Shown: positions 32,201 to 45,959 of the stretch, one piece after another
How the letters are laid out: every line of letters starts with the position of its first letter
Position numbering within the stretch: the first letter of the stretch is position 1
Notes under the pieces: model-generated
The model's database searches: none
What the model saw: the letters and a program-made list of their open reading frames with translations, nothing else
Told to the model about the DNA's origin: nothing
DNA from: Prosapia bicincta
Lineage: Eukaryota > Arthropoda > Insecta > Hemiptera > Cercopidae
NCBI GenBank assembly: GCA_036971475.1
Contig: JBAIZL010000002.1
Span: forward strand, 22,441,067 to 22,505,066
DNA length: 64,000 nt
Reading direction: 5' to 3'
Made by a program: the position numbers and the translations under genes

Positions 32201-32747
32201 TATAAATGTGCAGTGACGTCAATACTCAGATTAGAAGCAACTTGTGTCTGGAGGAAAAAATTAGGCAACGAACTAGAGTATATGCTTTATGTAGCATGAT
32301 CACATTGTCTTTAGTCTCCTTTGCATCGGGATTGCCTACTTACGTATCATGGCTTATGTTCGTATAAACAGATCAAATATTCACCATTATAATTTGTTTA
32401 AAACCCTTCGTGAGTAAAATCGGTTGCGAACAGACATAATGCAACCCTTTAATATAAAAACATTCACCCCGTCCGGATGTTTCCATTCTGCAACTATCTG
32501 CAAAAAAATATCTTCTATTTCTGTAGCAGCACAATAAACCAGAAAAAGTTGGAACTGTATAAATCAACTGTGGCGTAATGTTTAATTCAAATAAATAAAA
32601 CCTCTACACCACAAATAACTTATACATTTATTTCTTACCTTATGTCCATTTCAATTGCAAAGGAATATTCTTCAGGAGTAATTTACAAAACAGGCAACCC
32701 TACTCAGAAATAGCATTGTACTCTTCATCTTGGGCTCTGTTTATTTA
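32201..32747. other. Intergenic region between peptide genes A and B
   Basis: No gene recognised. It ends at the 3' end of gene A. Confidence 0.45.
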
Positions 32748-34299
32748 TTAAACTTTTATAGGAGGATCCTGAGGGCTGGGGTCCGCACACGGGGGTGAGA
32801 AGCAGCGGCAAGTTCCAGAAACGCACCTCAGCCCGCTGCAGCACGGGATTCTGATCCATCCAAATCCGGGAACGATTATAGGTTTATTGCACTGGAACCA
32901 GAATGAGTGTTGTTAAAAGGGCCTCACACAAAACACAAGTAATATAAACAAACACTCATCAGTCAACTCCTACTTGGGTCAACAAAATTTTTTTTGATTT
33001 TAGTTACTTTTCATTAAATAATTACTATTATTTTATATAATTAACATAACCTATATATAGGTTAAAACAACTGTTCTACAACATAGCCTATAACATAAAA
33101 TCAGCTGTTTTATGAAATCAAATGTTATCACTTGTTTTAAGCCAAGTGTGACAAAATAACTATATTGCATATCATGCCCCTTTTGTGAAATGTTTTTTCC
33201 TATATAAAACTAAAATAATTATATTAAATTAAATATAATGTAATCTTTGAAAAGACTGTATTAACATCAGTGTTATTCACTACAAGTTTAAACAAATATA
33301 TTTGAACTTGAGTGGATTAATACAAATTATTTTAATAGCGATTGAAAATTTGAACAAGATATATATAAGGAGAGTGTGAACTAATAGATGGAATTGAGAA
33401 AACTATAGTGAGTTGTATATGCGACTATTACCGCTATTTATGTTTTTGAGCGTTGATAATCTTAGAATTCAACCGAAGTAAATGTAAATAGAGAAGGCGA
33501 AAGAAATGTTTCCAGTAACAATGTAGTTAAAGACTGAAGGAAGATGTTTTATATTGTGTGGATACGCAATATAAATATAGAAACCAACGAATATGTGGAT
33601 ATACAAGATGGACGAATGGAAATATTGGTGTAATGGAAAATGTTATATATCTTTGAGGGTTTTACAGCAGATTTGAGTTGATTGTTCAGAAGAATAACTG
33701 AATGAACACCACGAGGTTGATCTACGTAGCTATGAAAGTTCCAAGATACTCACAGAATGAAGATTAGCAAAGTATACTGTCAGGCTGTTTGCAGAGAACA
33801 ATAATAATAGGTGGCAGAAAAAACGTTCTAAAGGGCAGTCGGTGGCAATTGTAATGGGGAGGGGTCAAAGTAAGTGATTCAATAAAGATAGGAACACAGC
33901 CCTTTTGACATTTAAACGTCTTTAGAGCTGGAAAACATTTTTAAATATTTATAGGTTGAGAATGGGGGGGGGGGGTGAAAAAGTAGGGATTTTGAGAATA
34001 ATATTGAGATAATAGTTAATGTAGAATTTAGAATAGGATATCTTTACTTTCCCTCGATGGACTAGTAAAATAAAACATATAAATTGAAAATTACTAAATG
34101 TGTGTTATATATTGTAGAAGAACATGCATCTGGTGTTGGATGTCATGAAGAGGTGATGTAGATATCGCCTCATACAAGTTATGTAATGAATAATGAAGAC
34201 TGAAGAAACAGAGAGGATGTTTAGTTAAATAGGGAGTATCATCGGTTTATATTCTCATTCACACACACACACACACCGACACACACACACACTCACTCA

Positions 34300-34341
<42 letters not shown>

Positions 34342-34387
34342 GACACACACTCACTCACACACACCCATACACACACACACATCCTCA

Positions 34388-34461
<74 letters not shown>

Positions 34462-35802
34462 TATATATATTTATAGTCCAAATTTTCAATCGTTAGTAAA
34501 ATACTTTTTATTCATATACTCTAGTTCAGTACATTTTTGTAAACTTGTAGTGAATGACACTTGATGTTAATACAGTTTATCAATTCTACAATTGAATTTA
34601 ATTAATTAATTTTAGATTCATATGGAATAAAAATGTTTCCCGAAAAGGGCAACGTGTGCAATATAGTTATTTGGTCCCAATAGGCCCTAAGTAAGTGATA
34701 ACATATGATTTAATGAAACAGCTGAGTTTGTATTACAGTTTATGTGGTAAAACAGCTGTTTTAACGCGAAGGTTATGTTATTTTTATATATTATTGCAAT
34801 TATTTGTTAAAAATTGATTTAAAAATTTTCATATTTAAAAATAATTAATCTTTTTGAGAGTTACAAATTACAAAAAAAAACATAAAATGCTAATACGTAA
34901 TAATTATTGTATACATAAATTGTTTTTAGACGTACATAAATACTAACAGCTAATGATAAATGCATCAAACAATTACAGATCTAAATATAAAATCTCTTTG
35001 AATTTGTAAATTTATTTCATGTAGAGGGTTTAAAATATTTGTTTGTTTCAAATATTATCTGTTTGTTCACTTTTCTTCTACTTAATTTTAATCTCGAACG
35101 AACCAGGACTTGATCATATTTAGTGCAGTTTTATTACTGTAGAATGCGACACGGTTCTGATTGATAAAACTTGTGTCGTTAGAAAGGTGTATACCACTGT
35201 GTATTTTTTAAGTAGCTTATTAAATAAATAAAATTTAACAAAATTATTTCAAAATAAGACGAAGTGCAAAATAAGAGAGACAAGTGGTTTGGTAGTAAAA
35301 AGAAATAACGGATTTACATTCCTACAAATGTGTTGTCTGGAATGGTGAATCTTCCGGCCCAGGAGTATCTATGCAGTACGCGAACAGATGGGTTAGTATT
35401 GACTTGCAATCTTCAGTTGCTAGTGAACCCTCTTACTTATCCTCCTATCCCCCCTCTCTGGGTTCCTCTCATCTCAGCCTCTTACTACATCCACTACAAG
35501 TTTCTTTCCTATCTCGATCTGGATCAAACATGAATTATCTTTTCCAGTTCAATTTATAATACCGTCTATATTTCCTAACCATGCTTAGGCACAGCTTCTT
35601 CACCTGATGATCCTGGGTTGGTTTTATTTTCATAGCATAACGCTTACACCTTATCAACTATCGTCAAGACATTTAATTCACAAATCTCATAAAAAAACGT
35701 TACACTTACTTGTGTCTCGAACTCTTCTTTGCATTCGTATCTCAAAGCAGTCGCCGCTGCCAGGATGGCCAACATAACCACGAAGAAACTCTTGGCAGCC
35801 AT
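32748..35802 (-). CDS. Secreted knottin-like peptide gene A (two exons)
   Basis: Exon 1 is 35710-35802 (31 codons, ATG at 35802): signal peptide MAAKSFFVVMLAILAAATA, then a charged stretch with one Cys (residue 24), ending at a GTAAGT donor (35709-35704). Exon 2 is 32748-32891 (47 codons): acceptor CAG at 32894-32892, Cys1, GFGW (9-12), Cys17-Cys18, Cys23, Cys28, Cys30, Cys35 and a proline-rich tail. The stop TAA is embedded in TTTAATAAATAAA, so an AATAAA signal directly overlaps it. Phase 0 at the junction, intron about 2.8 kb. The cysteine plan is the same as in gene B, with basic residues around the cysteines. Upstream sequence (AAACGTATGAAATACAGCTT near 35910) is shared with gene B, indicating tandem duplication including the promoter. 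Confidence 0.75.
32990..33420 (+). repeat. Dispersed repeat copy in intron of gene A
   Basis: Matches 29489-30110 without the 21-bp expansion (AACATAAAATCAGCTGTTTT, ATTGCATATCATGCCCC, GGAGAGTGTGAACTAATAGA). Confidence 0.6.
34256..34460. repeat. (CA)n microsatellite
   Basis: Long CA tract with CGACACAC, CTCACTCA and CCATACAC interruptions, inside the intron of gene A. Confidence 0.95.
34480..34810 (-). repeat. Inverted dispersed repeat copy
   Basis: Reverse complement of the family at 32990-33420 (AAATTTTCAATCG, AAACTTGTAGTGAATGACAC, then GGGCAACGTGTGCAATATAG). The adjacent CA tract sits where the other copies have GAGAGTGTG. Confidence 0.6.
34811..35709. other. Intron of gene A, distal part
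   Basis: AT-rich; a C/T-rich patch at about 35400-35520 gives short open frames without protein-like features. No gene recognised. Confidence 0.45.
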
Positions 35803-38216
35803 CACAGTATTAGGTTGGTACTAAGGCGGCACAAAAGAATTGTTCGTTTGCACTGGTAAATTTGGCAAATCGTAAACACCATGAAATATATTGTGCACAG
35901 CAAAGCTGTATTTCATACGTTTTTATTACGAAAAGTGGCGTCGTTTGTTTGTTTTGAAAAAAATGACGAAAAGGCGAAATAAAATGAGATATATTTCTTA
36001 TTTTAAAATTACGTTTCTGAAATAATTTTAAATTAGTTTTGCTGTTTATGCTCAGATTTATTTAACACTACGTCAAATAAATAAATTGGAAGAAAGAACA
36101 AACTGTCCATGCTTTATCTTTATTCCCTATTTAGCATAAAGACTTTTTTTTAATTTGTAACATGGTTAGCGTCTCGTTACTTTTCTGTCTCAGAGACTTT
36201 TCCTCTTACAAAAAGGAGATCTCCCACCCTTATCTCATCCCAGCAGTTTATCCTACTAGTTTATAAAGGAGATACCTTTATATTAATTTTACAGTTGACT
36301 ATCTCTCATATAAATAGAAAGCTATTCCTGGCATATTAACGACATTTTTAAAACTATTAAATTCCTTTTATTAGCTCACTCCTTATATATATATTTGAAC
36401 CAAGTTCAAATACATTTGTTTTAACCTACAGTGGCTGACAATTGATTTAAATACAGATTTTAAAAATATTTATTGAATAAAAAAATTAAAAAAATTTAGG
36501 GGTCTAGGTCGGATTTGAACTGATTATCTTCACGTTAGAAGTTTAGCGCTTTGGCACTAAATATGCGGACATACAGAAGGCAAATTGTGACGGCAACGCA
36601 ACCGAAACGGAAGTTGCTTTTTCACAGCATACAGAGTTGAATGCACATGTTCCTAGTGAAGTGATAGCAACGCGACTAGCGGGTGATGCAGAAACTAGAG
36701 TTGCACTGGTCACGACATGTTGTTAACTCTGTTGCTCAGTTTCTCAGTTGGCATCAGTATTTCTTTGGTTGTATATGGGTTTCTCAAGACTGCTATCATA
36801 TTTACATAATTGTTTTTTCATTTGTTATTTTTGTGTTTCTGTTTCTTTGAATAGTCTTTTATTATACTGCTATAGTATGTCAGAAAAGCTAAATATAGCT
36901 GGTTCTGGTCATGATTTGTGTATCCAACAACTTCAAAACGATACGAAAAATTACAAAAATGGTCTTCCGATCGCCCCCGATTATATTCCCAGAGGGAAGC
37001 GATAGACTACACCTTGATGAAACTGTCTTTACATAGGCCTAATTATTTTAAAATTTTATTTATAGTTGTTTTATCCATATTCCCAATGACAGTAATATTT
37101 TTCCATATATATGGATTGTGTACCTACAAAATTACTTTCCTACACCTGACCACATATGGATGGATCAGTAAGGGATACGTTTCTATTGCATATCTAACTC
37201 TCGTTCAGCATTATTTCACTTTTTTAACCATTTCCTTAAATTTCTGATGTTTTATTGTATTTCAACAGAAAATTAGTAAAGTTTCGTCACCTGAATATAT
37301 TTTATAAAAATGTATTTTGCTATATGTTTACATTTGTCCATAATTATATATTATGTCACACATTACTTCTCACAAAATGTATTTAAAGGTTTATTATTTT
37401 GTATGCTTGAAATTACAAAAAGATATGAACTTTACTCGATTGAGAAGAAAGAAAGCCAGACATAGTTTAGAAGATGAATTATCAAACTAAACTACTTTCT
37501 GTCTCAATACATCGAAAAATACGGAAAACAAGCCTCATGAGGGTTTTACTTAAGTGAACAATGTGCGGCGCCTCCGTTTCAAAACTGAAAAACGCTTCAA
37601 ATTTTTTAAAATGTTTTTAAATTGAACCCACTCCTATATTTTTATTCCAATTGTTACATATTTAGACAAAAATCAAATCTAATAAATAAACTACTAAGAT
37701 ACAAAAGAAACCAAAACGCAAAAATACGTTAAAGTCAAAGGATGAAAAGTAAAATTAGACAAAAAGAGTGACAAAAAAGTTAAACAAGTGACTTTTCCTT
37801 GTTAAATCTCCCCCCCCCCCCTAAATCCTTTTATTAAAACCCTTCTAGCTTTAAATCTATACTATAAATCAACATAAAATTGTAAAGGTTGTGGGGTGTT
37901 TGTGGTTTCCAAAATTGAACTCAGTTTCACGGAATTTTATTTAGTCTATATCTAACATAGACAATACAAAAACAAGGTTAAACTTTAAAAGACCAGAAAC
38001 GTTGCCTTTAAGACTGCAACCTACCTGGTAAATCCCTCTGCTCGTTGTACTTAGAAAAACAAACAATGGCTCCCATTTTCCGTAATAAAATTATAAACAG
38101 CGCTCATGTTGTGCTAAACCTATTCAAAAAGGTTTGCCAATGTTATCAGTGCAAATAAACAAGCTATAAAGTTGCGATCTTCTTTGTGCTGGCATGATTA
38201 CCAACATTATACTGTA
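35803..38216. other. Intergenic region between divergent peptide genes
   Basis: Contains the putative promoters of gene A (minus strand) and of the third first exon (plus strand). Open frames at 36748-37005 and 36918-37247 lack recognisable domains. A C10 run lies near 37810. A tRNA-like block is at about 36510-36575. Confidence 0.5.
36510..36575 (-). other. tRNA-like or SINE-head remnant
   Basis: On the minus strand TTTAGTGCCAAAGCGCTAAA and, 20 bp later, AGTTCAAATCCGACC resemble the D-arm/A-box and T-arm/B-box of a tRNA. No full acceptor stem was found, so it is probably a SINE head or decayed tRNA copy. Confidence 0.35.
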
Positions 38217-38300
38217 ATGATTGCCAAGTGTATATTCATGGTTATGTTGGCCTTTCTGGCAACGTCGTCGGCGTGGATGTGTATAACTGAGACTAATTTG
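38217..38300 (+). pseudogene. Orphan first exon of third peptide gene (C)
   Basis: 28 codons from the ATG at 38217: signal peptide MIAKCIFMVMLAFLATSSA, a short tail with one Cys (residue 22), then a perfect GTAAGT donor at 38301-38306, phase 0 as in genes A and B. The 5' flank (GTTTGCCAATGTTATCAGTG, ACCAACATTATACTG before the ATG) resembles that of gene A. The orientation is opposite to the other genes. About 40 bp into the intron the 193-bp satellite begins and runs to the window edge, so no second exon is visible; it may lie beyond 64000 or be lost. Confidence 0.6.
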
Positions 38301-41300
38301 GTAAGTAAAATATGTACAAACATTTTTTCCTAGCATTTATGGAAGGTATACTTATACCTCACCAAAGCACCTGCCTCAATATTAACTTAGCCCTACATAA
38401 ATGCGTTATAACCCCTATGAACAATGCATTAATACTAGTGTTTATTGTATCATTGTGAGGCACCGATATTTTTAAAGCGCGTGGAGGAATAAAAGGAAGG
38501 GTACAGTGGGTGGGTGTGAGATTATGCGAGGTAAATATACCACTCTAAAGTACCTGCTTCATGTTGGACCGGTATTCCATTAGCCCTACATAAAAGCTGT
38601 ATAACCCCTATGAACAATGCATTATTACTACTGGTTATTGTATCATTGTGAGGCACCGACATACTTAAAGCGCATGGAGGGATACAAGGAAAGGTGCAGT
38701 GGGTGGGTGTGAGATTATGCGAGGTAAATGTACCACACAAAAGTACTTGCTTCATGTTGGACCAGTATTTTAATTAGCCCTACATAAATGCTGCATAATC
38801 CCTATGAACAATGAATTATTACTACTGGTTATTGTATCATTGTGAGGCACCGACAAACATAAAGCGCGTTAAGGGATACAAGGAAGGGTGCAGTGGGTGG
38901 GTGTGAGATTATGCGAGGTAAATGTACCACACAAAAGTACTTGCTTCATGTTGGACCAGTATTTTAATTAGCCCTACATAAATGCTGCATAATCCCTATG
39001 AACAATGAATTATTACTACTGGTTATTGTATCATTGTGAGGCACCGACAAACATAAAGCGCGTTAAGGGATACAAGAAAGGGTGCAGTGGGTGGGTGTGA
39101 GATTATGCGAGGTAAATGTACCACACAAAAGTACTTGCTTCATGTTGGACCAGTATTTTAATTAGCCCTACATAAATGCTGCATAATCCCTATGAACAAT
39201 GAATTATTACTACTGGTTATTGTATCATTGTGAGGCACCGACATTCTTAAAGCGCGTGGAGGGATATAAGGAAAGGTGCAGTAGGTGGGTGTGAGATAAT
39301 GGGAGGTAAATGTACCACACAAAAGTACTTGCTTCATGTTGGACCAGTATTTTAATTAGTCCTACATAAATGCTGTATAATCCCTATGAACAATGAATTA
39401 TTACTACTGGTTATTGTATCATTGTGAGGCACCGACATTCTTAATGCGCGTGGAGGGATACAAGGAAGGGTGCAGTGGGTGGGTGTGAGATAATGGGAGG
39501 TAAATGTACCACACAAAAGTACTTGCTTCATGTTGGACCAGTATTTTAATTAGCCCTACATAAATGCTGTATAATCCCTATGAACAATGAATTATTACTA
39601 CTGGTTATTGTATCATTGTGAGGCACCGACATTCTTAAAGCGCGTGGAGGGATATAAGGAAAGGTGCAGTAGGTGGGTGTGAGATAATGGGAGGTAAATG
39701 TACCACACTAAAGTGTCTGCTTCTTGTTGGACCAGTATTCTATTTAGCCCTACAGAAATGCTGTATAATCCCTATGAACAATGAATTATTACTACTGGTT
39801 ATTGTATCATTGTGAGGCACCGACATTCTTAAAGCGCGTGGAGGGATATAAGGAAAGGTGCAGTAGGTGGGTGTGAGATAATGGGAGGTAAATGTACCAC
39901 ACTAAAGTGTCTGCTTCTTGTTGGACCAGTATTTTATTTAGCCCTACATAAATGCTGTATAATCCCTATGAACAATGAATTATTACTACTGGTTATTGTA
40001 TCATTGTGAGGCACCGACATTCTTAAAGCGCGTGGAGGGATATAAGGAAAGGTGCAGTAGGTGGGTGTGAGATAATGGCAGGTAAATGTACCACACTAAA
40101 GTGTCTGCTTCTTGTTGGACCAGTATTTTATTTAGCCCTACATAAATGCTGTATAATCCCTATGAACAATGAATTATTACTACTGGTTATTGTATCATTG
40201 TCAACCACCGACATTCTTAAAGCGCGTGGGGGGGATATAAGGAAAGGTGCAATAGGTGGGTGTGAGATAATGGGAGGTAAATGTACCACACTAAAGTGTC
40301 TGCTTCTTGTTGGACCAGTATTTTATTTAGCCCTACATAAATACTGTATAATCCCTATGAACAATGGATTATTACTACTGGTTATTGTATCATTGTGAGG
40401 CACCGACATTCTTAAAGCGCGTGGAGGGATATAAGGAAAGGTGCAGTAGGTGGGCGTGAGATAATGGGAGGTAAATGTACCACACAAAAGTACTTGCTTC
40501 ATGTTGGACCGGTATTCCCCTAGCCCTACACAAATGCTGTATAATCCCTATGAACAATGCATTTTTACTACTGGTTATTGTATCATTGTAAGGCACCGAC
40601 ATTCTTAAAGCGCATGGAGGGATACAAGGAAGGGTGCAGTGGGTGGGTGTGAGATTATGGGAGGGAAATGTACCACACTAAGTACCTGCTTCATGTTGGA
40701 CCAGTATTCCCTTAGCCCTACATAAATGCTGTATAATCCCTATGAACAATGCATTAATACTACTGGTTATTGTATCATTGCGAGGCACCGACATTCTTAA
40801 AGCGCGTTAAGGGATACAAGAAAGGGTGCAGTGGGTGGGTGTGAGATTATGGGAGGGAAATGTACCACACTAAGTACCTGCTTCATGTTGCACCGGTATT
40901 CCCTTAGCCCTACATAAATGCTGTATAATCCCTATGAACAATGCATTAATACTACTGGTTATTGTATCATTGCGAGGCACCGACATTCATAAAGCGCGTT
41001 AAGGGATACAAGAAAGGGTGCAGTGGGTGGGTGTGAGATTATGGGAGGGAAATGTACCACACTAAGTACCTGCTTCATGTTGGACCAGTATTCCCTTAGC
41101 CCTACATAAATGCTGTATAGCCCCTATGAACAATGCATTAATACTACTGGTTATTGTATCATTGCGAGGCACCGACATTCATAAAGCGCGTTAAGGGATA
41201 CAAGAAAGGGTGCAGTGGGTGGGTGTGAGATTATGGGAGGGAAATGTACCACACTAAGTACCTGCTTCATGTTGGACCAGTATTCCCTTAGCCCTACATA

Positions 41301-44300
41301 AATGCTGTATAGCCCCTATGAACAATGCATTAATACTACTGGTTATTGTATCATTGCGAGGCACCGACATTCATAAAGCGCGTTAAGGGATACAAGAAAG
41401 GGTGCAGTGGGTGGGTGTGAGATTATGGGAGGGAAATGTACCACACTAAGTACCTGCTTCATGTTGGACCAGTATTCCCTTAGCCCTACATAAATGCTGT
41501 ATAGCCCCTATGAACAATGCATTAATACTACTGGTTATTGTATCATTGCGAGGCACCGACAAACATAAAGCGCGTTAAGGGATACAAGGAAGGGTGCAGT
41601 GGGTGGGTGTGAGATTATGGGAGGGAAATGTACCACACTAAGTACCTGCTTCATGTTGGACCAGTATTCCCTTAGCCCTACATAAATGCTGTAAAATCCC
41701 TATGAACAATGCATTAATACTAATGGTTATGGTATCATTGTGTGGCACCGAAATTCTTAAAGCGCGTTAAGGGATACAAGGAAGGGTGCAGTGGGTGGGT
41801 GTGAGATTATGCGAGGTAAATGTACCACACTAGAGTACCTGCTTCATGTTGGACCAGTATTCCCTTAGCCCTACATAAATGCTGTATAGCCCCTATGAAC
41901 AATGCATTAATACTACTGGTTATTGTATCATTGCGAGGCACCGACAAACATAAAGCGCGTTAAGGGATACAAGGAAGGGTGCAGTGGGTGGGTGTGAGAT
42001 TATGGGAGGGAAATGTACCACACTAAGTACCTGCTTCATGTTGGACCAGTATTCCCTTAGCCCTACATAAATGCTGTAAAATCCCTATGAACAATGCATT
42101 AATACTAATGGTTATGGTATCATTGTGTGGCACCGAAATTCTTAAAGCGCGTTAAGGGATACAAGGAAGGGTGCAGTGGGTGGGTGAGAGATTATGGGAG
42201 GTAAATGTACCACACTAGAGTACCTGCTTCATGTTGCACCGGTATTCCCTTAGCCCTACATAAATGCTGTATAGCCCCTATGAACAATGCATTAATACTA
42301 TTGGTTATTGTAACAATGTGAGGCACCGACATACTTTAAGCGCGTGGGGGTTATACAAGGAAGGGTGCAGTGGGTGGATGGGAGATTATGTGAGGTAAAT
42401 GTACCACACTAAAGTACCTGCTTCATGTTGAACCGGTATTCCCTTATCCCTACATAAATGCTGTATAATCCCCATGAACAATGCATTATTACTACTGGTT
42501 ATTGTATCATTGTGAGGCACCGACAAACATAACGCGCGTGGAGGGATACATGGAAAGGTTCAGTGGGTGTGTGTGAAATTATGGGATTGAAATGTACCAC
42601 TGTAAAGTACCTGCTTCATGTTGGACCAGTATTCCCTTAGCCCTACATAAATGCTGTATAATCCCTATGAACAATGCATTATTACTACTGGTTAATGTAT
42701 CATTGTGAGGCACCGACATTCTTATAGCGTGTGGAGTGATACAAGGAAGGGCGCAGTAGGTGGGTTTAAGATTATGGGAGGTAAATGTACCACTCTAAAG
42801 TACCTGCTTCATGTTGGACCACTATTCCCCTAGCCCTACATAAATGCTGTATAACCCCTATGAACAATGCATTATTACTATTGGTTATTGTATCATTGTG
42901 AGGCACCGACATTCTTAAAGCGCATGGAGGGATACAAGGAAGGGTGCAGTGGGTGGGTGTGAGATTATGGGAGGTAAATGTACTACTCTAAAGTACCTGT
43001 TTCATGTTGGACTAGTATTCCCCTAGCCCTACATAAATGCTAAATAACCCGTATAAACAATGCATTAATACTAGTGTTTATTGTATCATTGTGAGGCACC
43101 GATAAACATAAAGCGCGTGGAGGGATACAAGGAAGGGTGCAGTGGGTGGGTGTAAGATTATGCGAGGTAAATGTACCACACTAACGTACCTGCTTCATGT
43201 TGGACCGCTATTCCCTTAGCCCTACATAAAGGCTTTATAACCCGTATAAACAATGCGTTAATACTAGTGTTTATTGTATCATTGTGAAGCACCGATAAAC
43301 ATAAAGCGCGTGGAGGGATACAAGGAAGGGTGCAGTAGGTTGGTGTGAGATTATGGGAGGTAAATGTACTAAACTAAAATACCTGCTTCATGTTGGACTA
43401 GTATTCCCTTAGCCCTACATAAAGGCTTTATAACCCGTATAAACAATGCATTAATACTAGTGTTTATTGTATCATTGTGAAGCATCGATAAACATAAAGC
43501 GCGTGGAGGGATACAAGGAAGGGTGCAGTGAGTGAGTGTGAGATTATGGGAGGTAAATATACCACACTAAAGTACCTGCTTCATGTTGGACCAGTATTCC
43601 TTTAGCCCTATATAAATGCTGTATAATCCCTATGAACAATGCATTATTACTACTGGTTATTGTATCATTGTAAGGCACCGACATTCTTAAAGCGCATGGA
43701 GGGATACAAGGAAGGGTGCAGTGGGTGGGTGTGATATTATGGGAGGTAAATGTACTACACTAAAGCACCTGCTTCATGTTGGACCAGTATTTGATTTAGC
43801 CCTACATCAATGCTATATAACCCCTATGAACAATGCATTATTACTACTGGTTATTGTATCATTGTGAGGCACCGACATTCTTTAAGCGCGTGGAGGGATA
43901 CAAGGAAGGGTGCAGTGGGTGGGTGTAAGATTATGCGAGGTAAATGTACCACTCTAAAGTACCTGCTTCATGTTGGACCAGTATTCCCTTAGCAATACAT
44001 AAATGCTGTATAACCCCTATGAACAATGCATTAATACTACTGGTTATTTTATCATTGTGAGGCACCGATAAACATAAAGCGCGTGGAGGGATACAAGGAA
44101 GGGTGCAGTGGGTGGGCGTGAGATTATTGGAGGTAAATATACTACTCTAAAGTAAATGCTTCATGTTGGACCAGTGTTTCCTTAGGTCGACATAAATGCT
44201 GTATAATTCCTATGGAAAATGCATTATTACTACTGGTTATTGTAACATTGTGAGGCACAGATAAACATAAACCGCGTGGAGGGATACAAGGAAGGGTGCA

Positions 44301-45959
44301 GTAGGTGGGAGTGAGATTATGGGAGGTAAATGTACTACACTAAAGTAAATGCTTCATGTTGGACCAGTATTCCCTTAGTCCTACAAAAATGCTATATAAC
44401 CCCTATGAACAATGCATTATTACTACTGGTTATTGTATCATTATGAGGCACCGACATTCTTATAGCGTGTGGAGTGATACAAGGAAGGGCGCAGTAGGTG
44501 GGTTTAAGATTATGGGAGGTAAATGTACCACTCTAAAGTACCTGCTTGATGTTGGACCAGTATTCCCTTAGCCCTACATAAAAGCTGTATAATCCCTATG
44601 AACAATCATTATTACTACTGTTTATTGTATCATTATGAGGCACCGACATACTTAAAGCGCGTGGAGGGATACAAGGGAGGGTGCAGTGGGTGGGTGTGAA
44701 ATTATGGGATTTAAATATACCACTCTAAAGTATCTGCATCATGTTGGACCAGTATTCCCTTAGCCCTACATAAATGCCGTATAATCCCTATGAACAATGC
44801 ATTATTACTACTGGTTATTGTATCATTGTGAGGCACCGACATTCTTAAAGCGCGTGGAGGGATACAGGGAAGGTTGCAGTATGTGGGTATAAGATTATGG
44901 GAGGTAAATGTACCACTCTAAAGTACCTGCTTGATGTTGGACCAGTATTCCCTTAGCCCTACATAAATGCTTTATAACCCCTATGAACAATGCAATTATA
45001 TTACTCTTTATTGTATCATTGTGAGTCACCGACAAACATAAAGCGCGTGGAGGGATACAAGGAAGGGTGCAGTGGGTGGGTGTGAGATTATGGGAGGTAA
45101 ATGTACCACACAAAAGTACCTGCTTCATGTTGGACCAGTATTTCCTTAGCCATATATAAATGCTGTATAATCCCTATGAACAATGCATTATTACTACTGG
45201 TTATTGTATCATTGTGAGGCACCGACATTCTTAAAGCGCGTGGAGGGATACAGGGAAGGTTGCAGTATGTGGGTATAAGATTATGGGAGGTAAATGTACC
45301 ACTCTAAATTACCTGCTTGATGTTGGACCAGTATTCCCTTAGCCCTACATAAATGCTTTATAACCCCTATGAACAATGCAATTATATTACTCTTTATTGT
45401 ATCATTGTGAGTCACCGACAAACATAAAGCGCGTGGAGGGATACAAGGAAGGGTGCAGTGGGTGGGTGTGAGATTATGGGAGGTAAATGTACCACACAAA
45501 AGTACCTGCTTCATGTTGGACCAGTATTTCCTTAGCCATATATAAATGCTGTATAATCCCTATGAACAATGCATTATTAATACTGGTTATTGTATCATTG
45601 TGAGGCAGCGACATTCTAAAAGCGCGTGGAGGGATACAGAGAAGGGTGCAGTAGGTGGGTATAAGAATGTGAGAGGTAAATGTACCACTCTAAAGTACCT
45701 GCTTCATGTTGGACCAGTGTTTTATTTAGCCCTACATAAATGCGGTATAACCGATATGAACAATGCATTATTACTACTGGTTATTGTATCATTATAAGGC
45801 ACCGACATTCTTAAAGCGCGTGGGGGTATACAAGGAAGGGTGCAGTGAGTGAGTGTAAGATTATGGGAGGTAAATGTACCACAATAAAGTACCTGCTTGA
45901 TGTTGGACCACTATTCCCCTAGCCCTACATAAATGCTGTATAACCCCTATGAACAATGC

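Noticed and set aside
35330..35559. Overlapping 67- and 62-codon frames
   Set aside because: Located in a pyrimidine-rich patch within the intron of gene A; no recognisable protein.
36748..37247. Two overlapping frames of 85 and 109 codons
   Set aside because: Hydrophobic, low-complexity composition in AT-rich DNA, no domain, no splice or polyadenylation context.
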